DNA of 64,000 bases, taken from contig JAMXSV010000009.1 in NCBI GenBank assembly GCA_027559495.1, positions 181,964 to 245,963 on the forward strand, given 5' to 3'. The notes beneath the pieces were generated by a model. It was given only the letters and a program-made list of their open reading frames with translations. It ran no database searches and was not told the DNA's origin. The DNA is from Aurifilum marmelostoma. Lineage: Eukaryota; Ascomycota; Sordariomycetes; Diaporthales; Cryphonectriaceae. Position numbers and translations under genes: made by a program. Shown piece after piece: positions 47,729 to 59,900 of this stretch (its first letter is position 1; the number at the start of each line of letters is the position of its first letter).

Positions 47729-49361
47729 ATGAAGGAGTCTCAAATCGTGGGGTCGGCCCTCGCTGAGGTGCTCCCTCAAACAAACAAGTGGTGGTTCCAA
47801 CAACCTCACTTACTCAGGTTGAACCTGGCGCTTGTCGTTCCTCTTTTGTCATCTTCTGTCTCCGGATATGATGGTAAGAAAGACTATAGTGAGCCATAGT
47901 ATCTTATATCTCCGGTGAGACTCACAAATATCCCTAGGTTCCCTCATGAACGGACTCCAATCGCTCACTCAATGGAGCGACGACTTTGGCAATCCCACAG
48001 GCACCTGGCTTGGTGTAGTCAATGCGGCACAATCGGCCGGCTCTGTTCTTGCGATTCCCTTGGTTGGGAGCCTGTCTGACAGGTTTGGCCGAAGACCCAT
48101 CCTCCTCGCCGGAATCATCATGATTATCAGCGCCACGATCATACAATCGGCATCCGTCAACTATGCCATGTTCGTCGTATCGAGAGCCATCGTTGGCTTT
48201 GGAGGCATGTTTGTAGTGCAGCCAAGTCCTATGCTTATAGCCGAGCTTGCTTATCCGACGCACCGCGGCAAATATACGTGCGCCTTCTGGACCATGTATT
48301 ACTTGGGAGCCATTCTTGCGAGCTGGACGACATTTGGCACCCAGGACTACGACAACGACTGGGCATGGAGGATTCCTTCCACGGTCCAGGCCTGTCTGCC
48401 TCTTGTGCAACTCCTGTTCTGGTGGGCCATTCCAGAATCTCCCCGGTGGCTGATCGCAAACGATAGGACGGACGAAGCTGCTGCCATCCTTTCCAAGTAC
48501 CATTCTGGACAGACATCTGGGACAGCCGCCGGTGACGACCATGCTTACACGCCCCTTGTGGAACTCGAGATCTCCGAGATCGTGCAGGCAATTCAAATGG
48601 AAAAGATAGCAGCAAAGACAACATGGAAAGCCCTTGTGGCTACGCCTGGCAACCGGAAACGACTGCTGATCGCCGTCTGTGTCGGCACCTTTGCGCAGTG
48701 GAACGGCATAGGCATAGTCTCATATTACCTGACCCTGGTGCTCGACTCGGTCGGAATCACCAGTACTTTCGACCAGACGCTCATCAACGGCCTGCTGCAA
48801 GTTTTCAACTTTGGCGCCGCGCTCATGGCGGCCGTCCTCGTGGACAAGCTTGGCCGACGGACGCTTTTCCTGTGGAGCAGCGTAGGTATGCTAGCCTCCT
48901 ACGTCGTCTGGACGGCCTGTTCCGCGGTAAACGCGGAGACGGGCTCCAAGCCAGCAGGCATCGTCGTAGTCGTCTGTTTGTTCATCTACTACTTCCACTA
49001 CGACATTGCCTGGACGCCCCTGCTGCTCGGCTACCCAACAGAGATCTTTCCATACTCGCTCCGCTCCAAAGGAATCGCCGTGGAACTTTTCGCCATCTAT
49101 GGGTCCCTTGTGATTGCCGCTTTTTGCAACCCGATAGGTATAGAAGACCTTGATTGGAGGTACTATATCGTGTTTTGTGCGCTATTGGCTGTATTCCTGG
49201 CGGTGGTATGGGTTTTGTTCCCGGAGACGAAAGGGCATACCCTTGAGGAAATTGCTGTCATTTTTGATGGAAAGGGGGCAGCATTGGTTGAAGAGACGAT
49301 GAAGCCGTATGCAGAGTCAGCTTTACACGTGGAGAATGCTTCCGACATTTTGAAAGACTGA
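47729..49361 (+). CDS. MFS sugar transporter (sugar porter family)
   Basis: A plasma-membrane proton symporter or facilitator for a sugar or polyol. Two exons (47729-47873 and 47938-49361) join in frame to 522 aa. Seen: about 12 hydrophobic segments, GYDGSLMNGLQ at the end of TM1 (split by the intron), DRFGRRP in the first cytoplasmic loop, PESPRWL after TM6, DKLGRRT after TM8 and the C-terminal PETKGHTLEEI, all sugar-porter signatures. The start at 47,729 gives a normal cytoplasmic N terminus (KESQIVGSALAEV); an in-frame ATG at 47,627 would add 34 residues. It completes the neighbouring polyol gene set. Sequence resembles the lactose/hexose permease branch of fungal porters; the substrate is not determinable. 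Confidence 0.92.
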
Positions 49362-49860
49362 TGAAAGACTCGCGAACAAACACGTCCAAGATGTAGCATA
49401 ATTATGAGGTATAAGAGCATGGATTCAAATTGCTGAGGACGAATCAGTACGATCACCCTGAGAAAAAGAGATAAACAAAGAGCATCAGGAGACTTTGGTT
49501 CGATAAGCAACAGAGGTTTAAAACATTGAACCTGGCGGAGCAGCTGTCGGCATCGGACGAGTCCACCCTTTTCAACCCTGTCGCAGCATTTCAGTCGACA
49601 TCACAGGCTTCTTCAATATCCCAGACTGTGGCCTGCTCCCTACGCTCCAGGACCGCTTCAGATCTAGTACACCGGGCCCATCATTTGAAGTCAGTCCAAA
49701 CCGCGTCACACCACCTCCACTCAGCCAGACGGCTCGAGAGGATCTTCATGTTCTTTTCAATATTGGCACCGCAGACGACTACAGATGCTCCTATAGGCAC
49801 AGCCATGTGTGAAGAAGCGCATCGTTGAAAATTTGAAGTATAAATTTAGAAAACTTACCT
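49362..49860. other. Gene-poor stretch, possibly further decayed arylsulfatase sequence
   Basis: Between the transporter stop and the recognisable arylsulfatase relic. If the relic once continued leftward, its 3' exons would lie here, but I see no clear conserved motif. A plus-strand frame at 49,526-49,828 is not supported. Confidence 0.35.
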
Positions 49861-50245
49861 TGGGATTGGAATCACAAGGAGTAGGAGAATAATTATATCG
49901 AAGAGCTCGCCCTGACTTACCATACGGACGGTCAATGTCGGTGACATTGGTGCTGTGCGGGTGCAGACCACCCTGAGTCCAGTGACGCCTCCGATCGACA
50001 GCAGAGATTGTAGCTATTGTGGTAGAATGATTGGCAAAGAAGGTACCCTGCTGAATGATAATTATGTCCTCAAGATTCGGCATGTGTGACATTGAGCCAA
50101 GAAACACATTTTGATCGTCGCTAAGAATGAAAATGATATTTCTTTGTTTGGCCGATCCGATCGTCGACTTGGACGACGAAGACAACAACGGCGTTGGATC
50201 ATGAGCCAAGGCTTGTTGACCTCGATCAACAACTAGCACTCCCAA
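49861..50245 (-). pseudogene. Arylsulfatase N-terminal relic
   Basis: The minus strand reads KQRNIIFILSDDQNVFLGS, the metal-binding N-terminal strand of sulfatases, then MPNLEDIIIIQQGTFF and, further on, STNVTDIDRPYG, which in fungal arylsulfatases follows the active site. Between them the expected CxPSR sequence that carries the formylglycine Cys is not readable in frame; a Cys-Cys remnant sits in another frame, so small indels have damaged exactly this part. The piece ends at a normal donor (AAG|GTAAGT at about 49,860). No downstream half is recognisable. Not a working enzyme. Confidence 0.65.
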
Positions 50246-50862
50246 TTTCCAGGGCGAGAATTAGAACGACAATTCTCGCGAAGACGTGTCATCCCGAGAG
50301 CCACATCTTTGCTTTGTGCGTTTCGTTGGGCCAATGAGCACCCCTCAGAGCTGCAACCCGAAGTTATACGGATATGGTGCTGTCAGATGAGGTAAACGTA
50401 CAGAACAGACACAAGCACTAGAGCGCCTGTATTCCTTGACGCTGCTCCGGCTTGCATCTCTGCGCGTGGTGGACGGCCGGCTTGCACAGCAAAAGAACAG
50501 AAGCCGCTTCCTTACCCACTTCCAGCTTGCGGTGGACCATCAACCCTTCCTGACTTGCTGATTAGATTTTCTTCCATATTTCCACCTGAGCGAGACGATG
50601 GCACTTATCGCGATCTACCAGCCGAAGGCAATGGAGATGACACTGTACGGAACTACTAGAAAGGAATAGTGGATCGCCGATGGTGTTTTTCAAAAACTTG
50701 ACATCCTATCGAAATAGGGACATTGACCTTGGGAGCCTATACGCTGTACTGACCATCTCCCCATACTAGGCAGACGTCTGCTGTAATTTCGATGTGCGTT
50801 TGTGCATTGCACTCCTCGTTGGCGGCTGTCTGCTCCTTAACATCCAGCTTCCTGCCTTCTAG
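50246..50862. other. Intergenic, no gene seen
   Basis: About 600 bp of normal composition between two gene relics. It may include decayed upstream exons of the transporter relic, ending at a plausible acceptor (CTTCTAG at 50,856-50,862). Confidence 0.35.
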
Positions 50863-51255
50863 GCCCCTATGCCCGAGGCCGACCAGGCCCTGGCCACGGG
50901 CTGCTGGAATTTTATGCGCACCCTGGGCAGCGTCTGGAGTATTGCCATCCCTGCGGCCATCTTTGCTAACCGTATCGACGGGCTCGTCGCTGCAGGGCGC
51001 GTGTCCAATCCGCAAGCTGCAGCTATGCTCCTCCACGGGAGCGCCTACAAGCACGCGTCCGCATTGTTCGTGCGTGCCTTTCCCTTCCTAGCCGATAAGG
51101 CCGAAATTACTACTATCTACTGTCTAGCGATCTAGAGAGTCTTCCTTATATATATTGCCTTTATAAGCCTTGCTTTCGTAATATATCTATTTAAGAAGGA
51201 CCTCTCTCTAAGAATATAGTTAATAATAGAGTATAGGCTGCATAAGGAGAGATAG
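50863..51255 (+). pseudogene. C-terminal relic of an MFS drug-efflux transporter
   Basis: The frame from 50,863 reads MPEADQALATGCWNFMRTLG, then SVWSIAIPAAIF and an amphipathic tail, the penultimate part of 14-helix toxin/drug exporters (AflT-like). After a TAG at 51,133 the same frame continues with the family's last membrane helix and basic tail (AFISLAFVIYLFKK) to about 51,255, already in RIP-biased sequence. The first 10-11 helices are missing. The gene is thus truncated at its 5' side and damaged at its 3' side by spreading RIP. Confidence 0.7.
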
Positions 51256-54117
51256 AGAAATATCCTATCTCTAAAAAAGCGATAAAGTCTAGTAGACTTT
51301 ATTGAAAACTCTATACAAATGTGCACAGACTAGTCTGCAGATAGAGGGTAGACTTCATTAAAAATAATAAGGTAAACTTTATTAAGATTCTGAAGGTTAA
51401 ATTAGAGAAAAAAAAGAGCAAAGAATAAATTATAAAGCAAAGCAATTTTAAATATTGCTTAATATTAGCTAAATTCCTATTTTAGCATTTATATAAAAGC
51501 AATTAAAATAGTAATAGAGTTTTTAAAATATTATTTAAATATATAAAGTAAGCTATATTTTTAAAGCTAGTATAATAAGATTGTAATAATAATTTTAATT
51601 ATATTAGTAGAAAATTTTATTTTAATATAGTTATAATAAAAATGCATTTTTTGTATTATAAAAATATATTTTAAAAATATAATTTAGAAAAAAAGAAGCT
51701 AGCTTAAATAAATTTTTTATTAAGCACTTATTTAAAAATATATTTTAATATAAAACTATTTATCTATTTATTTACTTATTAAATTATAATATATAAAGAA
51801 TATTAAATTAAATATATTATTTTTAAAGCTTAAATATATCTATTTATATTTTATAATATAATTAGTATAGAAAATTGCAAGCAGATTATAGCTATTATAA
51901 TATAAATTGCTAATCTTATTTAATATTAAAAAAGTTTGCAATTATTTCTATTTCTTAAAATGCTTATTATACTAATTCTATTTTTAAAAGCATTTAAAAT
52001 AAATAAGCTGCAATGCTAATTATATATTTATATTGCATATTAATTATAGTAAATTTAAGCATATTGCTAGATTATATATAGCTAAATAAATAATTAGTAG
52101 AAGGGCAGCTATATTCTAGCAAAGAAGAGAAAGTATTATAATTTTTTATAAATAAGTAGTATACTCTGCTAGCGCTTCTTCTGCTTTTGCTAGGCTAGCA
52201 GCTAGTTTGCAATAGAAAGCAATTATAGCAATAAGAGCAAAGAGAGAAAGATTAAGAGCTGCTTTAAGTAGATTATCTGCCTTTATATATAGTAGTAAGT
52301 ATAAATAAATCTCTAAATATAGAAGAGAATTAAAATAGGTAATACTAAAAGCAAGCTTAATAGCTAGATCTTTTATATAGGCTAGGCTAAGTATTTAAAA
52401 AGCTTTAATCTAAATTAGCTGTAAAGCTTTATTAAGCTAATTAGTAAAGAGAAATCTGCTTTAGCGCTAATATAAGCTAGCGCAGAATATATTTTTAATT
52501 AGGCTTATAAGATCTACTACTTCTTAAAGATAAAGCTAGCTGCCTTTTTTAAAATCTACTGCAAAGAGATATATAGTAAGCTTATAAATTTATTTAATAA
52601 TTATATAAAGGAGAATTTATAAGCTTACTATAAAAGTATATTTTGCAAATTGCTTTATTTCTAGATTTAATTAAAAGAAAAAAGGGTTAAAGTAGATCTG
52701 CTTTATTGCTTTTTTTAAATATAAAAAGATATATTTAATATCTTTAATATATTTACTAATATAATAAAGAATATAGCTTATCTGCTAATATAGCAAAAAT
52801 ATCTTAATAATCTATTTTTATATATAATAATTAGCTTCTTCTAATACTCCTTTAAATAAAGCAAATATAAGAATCTAATTATTAGTAGGCTAGCTATACT
52901 TAGCCTTTGCAAAGATAGCAGCTAAATAAGCATGCTTAATTATATATAAATTTTCTCTATAGTTATTAAGATTATATAGATGCTAGTAGTCTATTAGGCA
53001 TATCTTAAATATATAGAGAAGATTATAAAGCTAAGAAGCAAGATATTTGCAGAGAAGGTATATAATAAAGCTATTAGCATGCTCTAGTATATTTATACTA
53101 AAGTTTAGCAATTTATAATATAAATACTAAACTAGGCTAAGGCTAAATTAATAGTAATAGACTAGCTTTTAGATATATATATTTATAAAATAAAAATCTA
53201 GTTTTATATAGTATTATCTAGCTATATAGACTAGGCTAGCAACTAGATTATATACTAGTATATCTAGTTCTTTATAGATTAGCTATTAAATATGCTTTAT
53301 AATCTAATAGATAAAATGTATAGAGCTTTATATAAGCTTATATATATAATAAAGTAAGAGTAGCTGCTTGCAATTGTATAAGGGCAAGCTAAGAATAATT
53401 ATAGTAAGAAGCAAGTTTAATATTTATTTCTTATAAATAACTAAAATGTATAGCTTATATAGGGCTAGTATTAGATTATATAGCATATTGCTAATATAAT
53501 GCATATAGCAGTATATTAGTTCTAATTTAGCAATAATAAGCATCTTTATAATGCTAAGGCTATTTAGGTATATAAAGCTCTTATAAAGTCTTTTTAAGAA
53601 TAGCTATAGATTATGCTATATATAGTTAGCAGATAGCTAGTATATGCTACTAAGATCCTAAGTATTTGCTATTAAAATATAAAGTATAGCTTACAAAATC
53701 TTTTTCTATATAATTAAGCTATTTGCTTTATAATAAGATATTATAAAAGCTATTAGTATACTAAGTATGCTAAGGTAATTTATTAATATTTGCTATATAA
53801 AATTAGCAAGCTACTAGTTTAGTATTTATAGCTAATTCTGCTATTCTAGCAGCAAATATAATTTATTATTAAGCAAGCAAATAAGCAAAGCGCATTTCTA
53901 TAATTAAAGAAGATTATATAATAAGTAAGCTAGGCTAAGAGCAAAGGCAAAAGCATAATAGCTAGAAAAGCGCTAAATTAGCCTCTTAAGCGCTAATAGA
54001 TATTAGATTAAATATAGCAGATTCTTAAGCAATATAGTAAGCAGCTATTAGGAATAAAGCTAAATATCTAATTATAGTAGTATATTATAATTACTATTAC
54101 TAATTGATTTATTGGCC
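51256..54117. repeat. Second AT-rich, RIP-saturated block, unclassified
   Basis: About 2.9 kb dominated by TA-rich words with stops in all frames, like the 17.8-37.7-kb block. I found no LTR pair, no reverse transcriptase core and no inverted ends, so the original element type is unknown. Confidence 0.75.
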
Positions 54118-56905
54118 AAAAGTATATACAAAAATGGAGCAATAATTGGTGATAACCAAAAGTGGTTACAGAATATCCGTATATGGAAAGATTAAAAAGA
54201 TATAAAATTAATAAGATAAAATGTAATATACTTAAACTTAAAACAGCTATATAAAATCAAGGAGACAAGATAAAAATCTAAAACCAATGCGGTTAGCAAA
54301 GGTCTATTTATCTTGATTTTCAAGACTATATAGATGTTAGGAATTCACACTTTTTGTACAAACCTAATCAGGGTGAAGGCGAAACTTAACAAGTAATCTA
54401 GCGATTACAGTCGTTGCAGGTGGTTGGTTAGTAGCGGAACCTGTATTAGAATGTTAGTATAGGTCGTTAAAGTCGTACAGAATTTATTCGTGAATTGTCG
54501 TAATTTATTTGAGGCACTAGCGTCGTATCTTAAGCGTTTCTCGTCGCAGACACACAAAGTTTCCGCTCTCCGTTGTCGCACTCAAGAGGCTGCAGGGTCG
54601 CACAAAGCACTGTGTTAGTTACCCGGTATCTGTTGGGACTGGCTAACGGTCTTTGGGCGCCAAACTACCTCGTTGTATGGGTACAATGAGCGTTTAGCTG
54701 TGTGTATGCACGATGAAGTCGCGTAAGATGCAAGTTAAAAGTATGTTAAGATGGTAAGATAGAAGGGGATGCATTCAAGGGTCCATTCAGGGTCCTTTTA
54801 TACCCTGTCTGGGGACGCCAAATAACTATATACATGGGTACAAAATGGGAAGTACAGTGTAGGTACATGAAACAAGTGAGTCAAATGAGTCTACTCGGGG
54901 CAAATATTTGCCCCAAGGCATTTGCAGTCACTATACATGGTATAGTGCCATCAAGCCATCTGAAACACCATCAGATGCTCCGAGAAGCGTGGCTTAAACT
55001 GGTTAGATCTCATCAAAAAGCGCGTTGGGGGCGCATCATGCATGCGTGCGTGGGCCGCTCCTTCCTTATTTGGCTTAGATCTCCATCAGAACCAAAGTTT
55101 CGGTCGCGTTTCAAGTTGTAGTCGTTAGTTTACGCATATAGGTATTTATTGTGATGCATATATGCGTGTTATCTTGTGTTGAGACGAATACAACTTGTGT
55201 CGCGACTTGCGCGTTATGCTCAGGGAGCGGTTGATCAATGGTTTTAAGCGCCGGCGCTTAATGGTCATCAAGCGACCGCGCAACTTGTTGTCCTCTCAGC
55301 AATGCATGCTCCTTATTATTAATTCATGTTGTAATAAATATGATAAATCATAAAAATAATCATAGTACTACGCGAACACAATAGATGTGCCGAATTAGGA
55401 AATAAGTGTAAAAATGATCAAATCGTTGCTTGTTTAGATGGTTCCTTCCTAAAATGGAAATCGCTGACCCCATAGTTGGATAGAGGGGGTGCTTTTACCT
55501 TAGTTCGCACTCTTATTTGATTTAATTTACACTTAATCTGGTCTCTATAGCATTCAGAGCCCGGGGCATATATTGATGTATATTAAATCAGACGTGTGTA
55601 TGGCAAACTCTAACCATATTCAAATGCCCAACTTTATGACTGTCGCATCACTTATCTCTTAATTTTGCACATTTACTATATTCATGTGATAGATTGATTA
55701 TTTTAACGATTTATCATATTTATTGCGACATGAATTATTAATTAGGAACGTGCGTTGAAGAGATAACAAGTTGCGGGGATCGCTTGATGACCATTAAGCG
55801 CTGGCGCTTAATCATGACCAATCGCTCCCTGAGCATACCGCGCAACTCCCGACACAGAGTAGCCCTCACGTCAACGCGAATTAACATGCATATATGCGCC
55901 ACAATAAATGCACATAAGCGTTAAGTAGTGACTACAACTTGAAACGTCACCGTAGGTTCGGGTTTGATGGAGAACTAGACCAAATGCGGTAGGAGCGGCC
56001 CGCTCTCGCGCATGATGCGCCCCCGACGCGCTTTTCTATGGATCTAACCACTTAGAGCAATGCTCCCGAGCATTGATGGTGTTTCAGATGGCTTGATTGT
56101 ACTATACTACGTATATACAGTGCGCCTCGGGGCAAATATTTGCCCCGAGAGCGCATTCTCTCACTTGTTTCATGTATCTACACTGTACTTCCCGTTTTGC
56201 GACCATGTATATAGTTGTTTGGCGGTCCTAAAAGGGTATAAAAGGACCCTCGCTGGACCCTTGAATGCATCCCTCTTACTTACATCCAAACCCCCCACAT
56301 CTTACGCGACTTCTTCGTGCATATACGCAGTGAAACGCTCATTGTACCCATACAACGAGGTATATCGGCGCCCTCAGACCGTTAGCCAGTCCCAACAGAT
56401 ACCGGGTAACTAACGCAGTACTTAGTGCGACCCTTAGCCTCTTGAGTGCGACAACGGAGAGCGGAAACTAGCGTATCTGCGACGAGAAACGCATAAGATA
56501 CGACTTGAGTGCCTCCAAATAAATTACGACAATTCACGAATAAATTACTAACGACTCTAACGACCCATACTAACTATACTCTACAGGTTTCGCGTGTAAC
56601 CAGCCACCTGCAACGTAGTAATCGCTCGATTACTTGTTAAAGGTCGCTTTTCCCCCTGATTTCATTTGCACAAAAGTGCGAATATTGTATATCTAATTAG
56701 TCCTGAAAATCAGTATAAATATATACTCTCGATCTATACTGGTTTTGGATTTTTAGATTGCTTCCTTGAACTTATATAGTGATTTAAGTTCAAATATAAT
56801 CAATTTTATCTTGTTATTTTTATATCTTTTTAATATTACCAGATACGGACATATTCTAACCAAATACAGTCCCATCTGATTTTTCTCAACTTTTGTATAT
56901 ACTTA
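54118..56905. repeat. 2.8-kb imperfect palindrome (long inverted repeat, arms about 1.3 kb)
   Basis: The left arm (about 54,118-55,430) and the right arm (about 55,600-56,905) are reverse complements with many substitutions and small indels. Matching landmarks: AAGTATATACAAAA at 54,119-54,132 and its complement near 56,891-56,904; GGGGCAAATATTTGCCCC at 54,897-54,914 and 56,129-56,146; the hairpin TAAGCGCCGGCGCTTA at 55,245-55,260 and its variant near 55,796-55,811. The centre is near 55,515 and about 150-200 bp there do not pair well. TATA-box-like sequence (GTATAAAAGGACC) near 56,236 and its mirror near 54,795 suggests each arm may be an LTR-like or promoter-bearing piece. A foldback transposon or two head-to-head insertions are possible; no protein gene is present. 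Confidence 0.8.
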
Positions 56906-59900
56906 TATATAGCATATATTAGCGATCTATAACACACAAGTGAGCTTTTCAGCCGATTCACTTGGCCGTTTTGGGCTTTGTTCTGGCGATTGTGTTATCA
57001 GAACTGGGATAGTTAACGCCGTGGTTGAGTAATCGCCGTGTAGAACTAGGGGGGGCTCAGCGAGTGTCCGGAAATCCTGAGTACCATATGAGCGCTCCCC
57101 ATCCTCGTCAACCCTAGAAGAATTGTTAGAGTGAGAATTATTGCGTGGCGGCTCGGGGGTTTAATATGTTGGCATTTGTGTAGTATGAAGCTATGGGCCA
57201 TATCAATGCGAGTGGGAGTGATATATTCAGTTGCCCGGTTTGGAACTATGTACACGTGGATGAACTATCGCAAAATTGGGGGTATCCACCAAACTCCCAC
57301 TGCGTGATCCGCAAGAAACCTATCTGAACAAATGCTGCACAGCAGGTAAACGTCTGGGAGCCGATACAGTAGGATGAGCAAGTACCTCCGTGGAAGAGCC
57401 TGCTGGTAGCTGTGGCCGAGGTCAAGGCGGTGGCAGGTGGCAGTTTGGACGCCTTGAGGAAAATACACTGGGAAAGCTTCCCGGTATACACACAAAGGCT
57501 TGGGCCATCGCGGGCCTGCGAGGTGAGCTTAAAGGCACGCACATTACCGAATATCTTGGCCATCGGTTCATCACCGAGAATATTAGGTGCGTTGAACGCA
57601 AGAGGTACACCGTCTGGGAAAGCCTGAAACGTTTATGCGAGACAACAGTATTTAAGAGAAAACATAGGTGTTCATCGGTGTGTCGAGTCGAGTAGTTTGA
57701 GGTACTTGAGAGGCCAAGGCTGGCGAAATGAGCTTTGAAGAGCGTGCACACTCATACCATTTTACCCTGTAAGAAATATCGTCTGGGTCCCAGGGGAGGA
57801 GTGGGATTTATGCCAGCTTGTTACTCCTGTATGATCTCAGGAGAGTGAAGAGCCCACGCTGAGGCAGATGCGTTGATCCAACGTAGCGAACATAGGTGCC
57901 TTGGCTCGAAGGTTGAAGCTAGATTTGCCATCGGAACAGTATGTAATTAATATCCGTGTCATTCATTCACTGGGAGCTCGCCGCCGTATCCCAAATAATG
58001 AGAAGAAGCCCATAGGTTCTACTAGTTTTGAACTGTATCATAATCCGAGTCTAGGGAATGACAGACCTTTGCGTACCTCTATCAGCATTCTCCACTTTCT
58101 GTGGCTGGTCGCGAGTAATTGATCGTTGGAGGTCCGATTCTAGAAGAGACAACGAGTCTGGGGCGCTGTTGACTCTGTCGTAGTGAACGGGGAATAGGAA
58201 TGGGGTTAGCGGAGAGTGAAGCAAAATGAGTTGTGCATCGGAATGGAGCGCGTCTAGGTAAAGATGGACTTGTGAATTCAAGTTTAAGAGGTGTACCTAC
58301 GGAGCGACAAACTTGACTGCAAATGGTTGGCAAACACCATGGAAAAAGCCTGGGTACACCCGGGGGGCTCGGGCGTTCTAACCGTATACGTTGTCGCACT
58401 CGTAGCATTATCAGGTGCCTGTAGTGGATGTGGTCAAGTGTCGAGAGATCCTGCCGTAGGTAACTTGTCTCAACCGCCCAGTTGGAGTATGAGAAATGTA
58501 GGGGTTATGGTATAGTAGGAGCTTTATTAGCAACATCACACACATGTTAGCTGAGTGGAGCGCAAACCTACCGGGAGTGCGTACCTCCACTGACATGATC
58601 CAATTCCCCTCTTGAACTTATCGAGGGCAGCAAGTCGCCAATTGGCTCGAATTGGTGCGCGTGAATCGAGGGGGGGAGGGGGGTAGGTATAACGCGTGCC
58701 GTTGCATCGTAGGTAAAAGAGTGTTTTGTACGAGCTCAGGTGGATCTGGAACAACAAGGAGCCATGGGATATGATGAAAAAATTGGTTGCCTAAGAAATC
58801 GTGAATACTTACAGAATGATAAACCTGGTTATGGCCAACACCGTGGCAAGGGGCCCTCAGCTGTATCACTCCCAATGTCAAGCACTATACGGAAGACAGT
58901 TTAACAGGTTGGTTAACGGGATCGAGTAAGGTGGAGTTGCTGAAGAAAGGGCCAGGACGTCACCTGTGCGGTAAACGATCAACAATCGAGTCCAAGTGTG
59001 GTCGAAAAATTTCAGCTCGACTCACTGTCGTTATAGTCCAGGGGTCATCTCTATTACCGCATAAGTCCTCTAGTAGTGAGGCCGAGAAAAACAAGAGCGG
59101 TGAAAAGCGTTGGTTCATTGAAAGAATATCGTGGGTAAACGGTAACGAGCCACGCCAACTGTGTTGTCTGTCCCATAACACGTGACAAATACCAGATTTG
59201 GGAGAGACAAAGACGCCCATGTTCGGCCGCTCTGAAACTATCATACAGGCTATCCGTTGGTAAATAACACAGAGGTGGTTACAATAGGATATGTTTATGC
59301 GCTCGAGGAGCTGGGGGAAGGAGAGAGTTGGCTCACAGCGTGTGCCACTCAACTACATCGATCGGCCTGATTGAGGTACCCAACCCGACGCTGGAATTAT
59401 GAGAGTGACTATTAATTGACGCCAAAAGTTACACATTTAGACACTAGAGAGCTAAAAAGAACAATAAAAGGCGGAAATGCGTGGGTGAGATCAAAGTGAG
59501 AGTGATGCGAAAACAGTCTAGTGGAATATATAATAGTCGCAATAAATAACAAAAAGAGCTGAGAGCCCACCGAGGACATAATTGGGGTGAGGTGGAGACT
59601 GGAAGGTTTGGCTAATTCATATCGGCACCAATTCCCACTCCCAATCTTGCTTGTGGCTGCTGATGAATGAATCGATCCATGAGGTCTCATCCTTAGTATT
59701 ACTGATCACTTCGTAGCCTTGTAGACTAATTCTATAATAGCTCAATGACTGTAGGAATAGGCAGGGGTCAAAATAACTCACTTTTTTTGGAATCAGTGGC
59801 TCGGAGCAGCGCTCTAGCTGCGCACGAGAGCTTTTTTCAAGGACCGAGCTTTCTGTTGGTATACACAACGTGAGCAATACTGAGCTTTCTAGCAACTATG

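Noticed and set aside
48623..49153. Plus-strand 176-codon frame
   Set aside because: Alternative-frame shadow of the sugar transporter.
54834..55121. 95-codon and 117-codon frames in the palindrome (also 56,060-56,413)
   Set aside because: They fall in mirrored repeat arms, differ from each other, and have no domain; treated as chance frames in a repeat.
56990..57010. TTATCAGAACTGGG resembling a copia primer-binding site
   Set aside because: No LTR pair or polyprotein remnant beside it; similarity too short.
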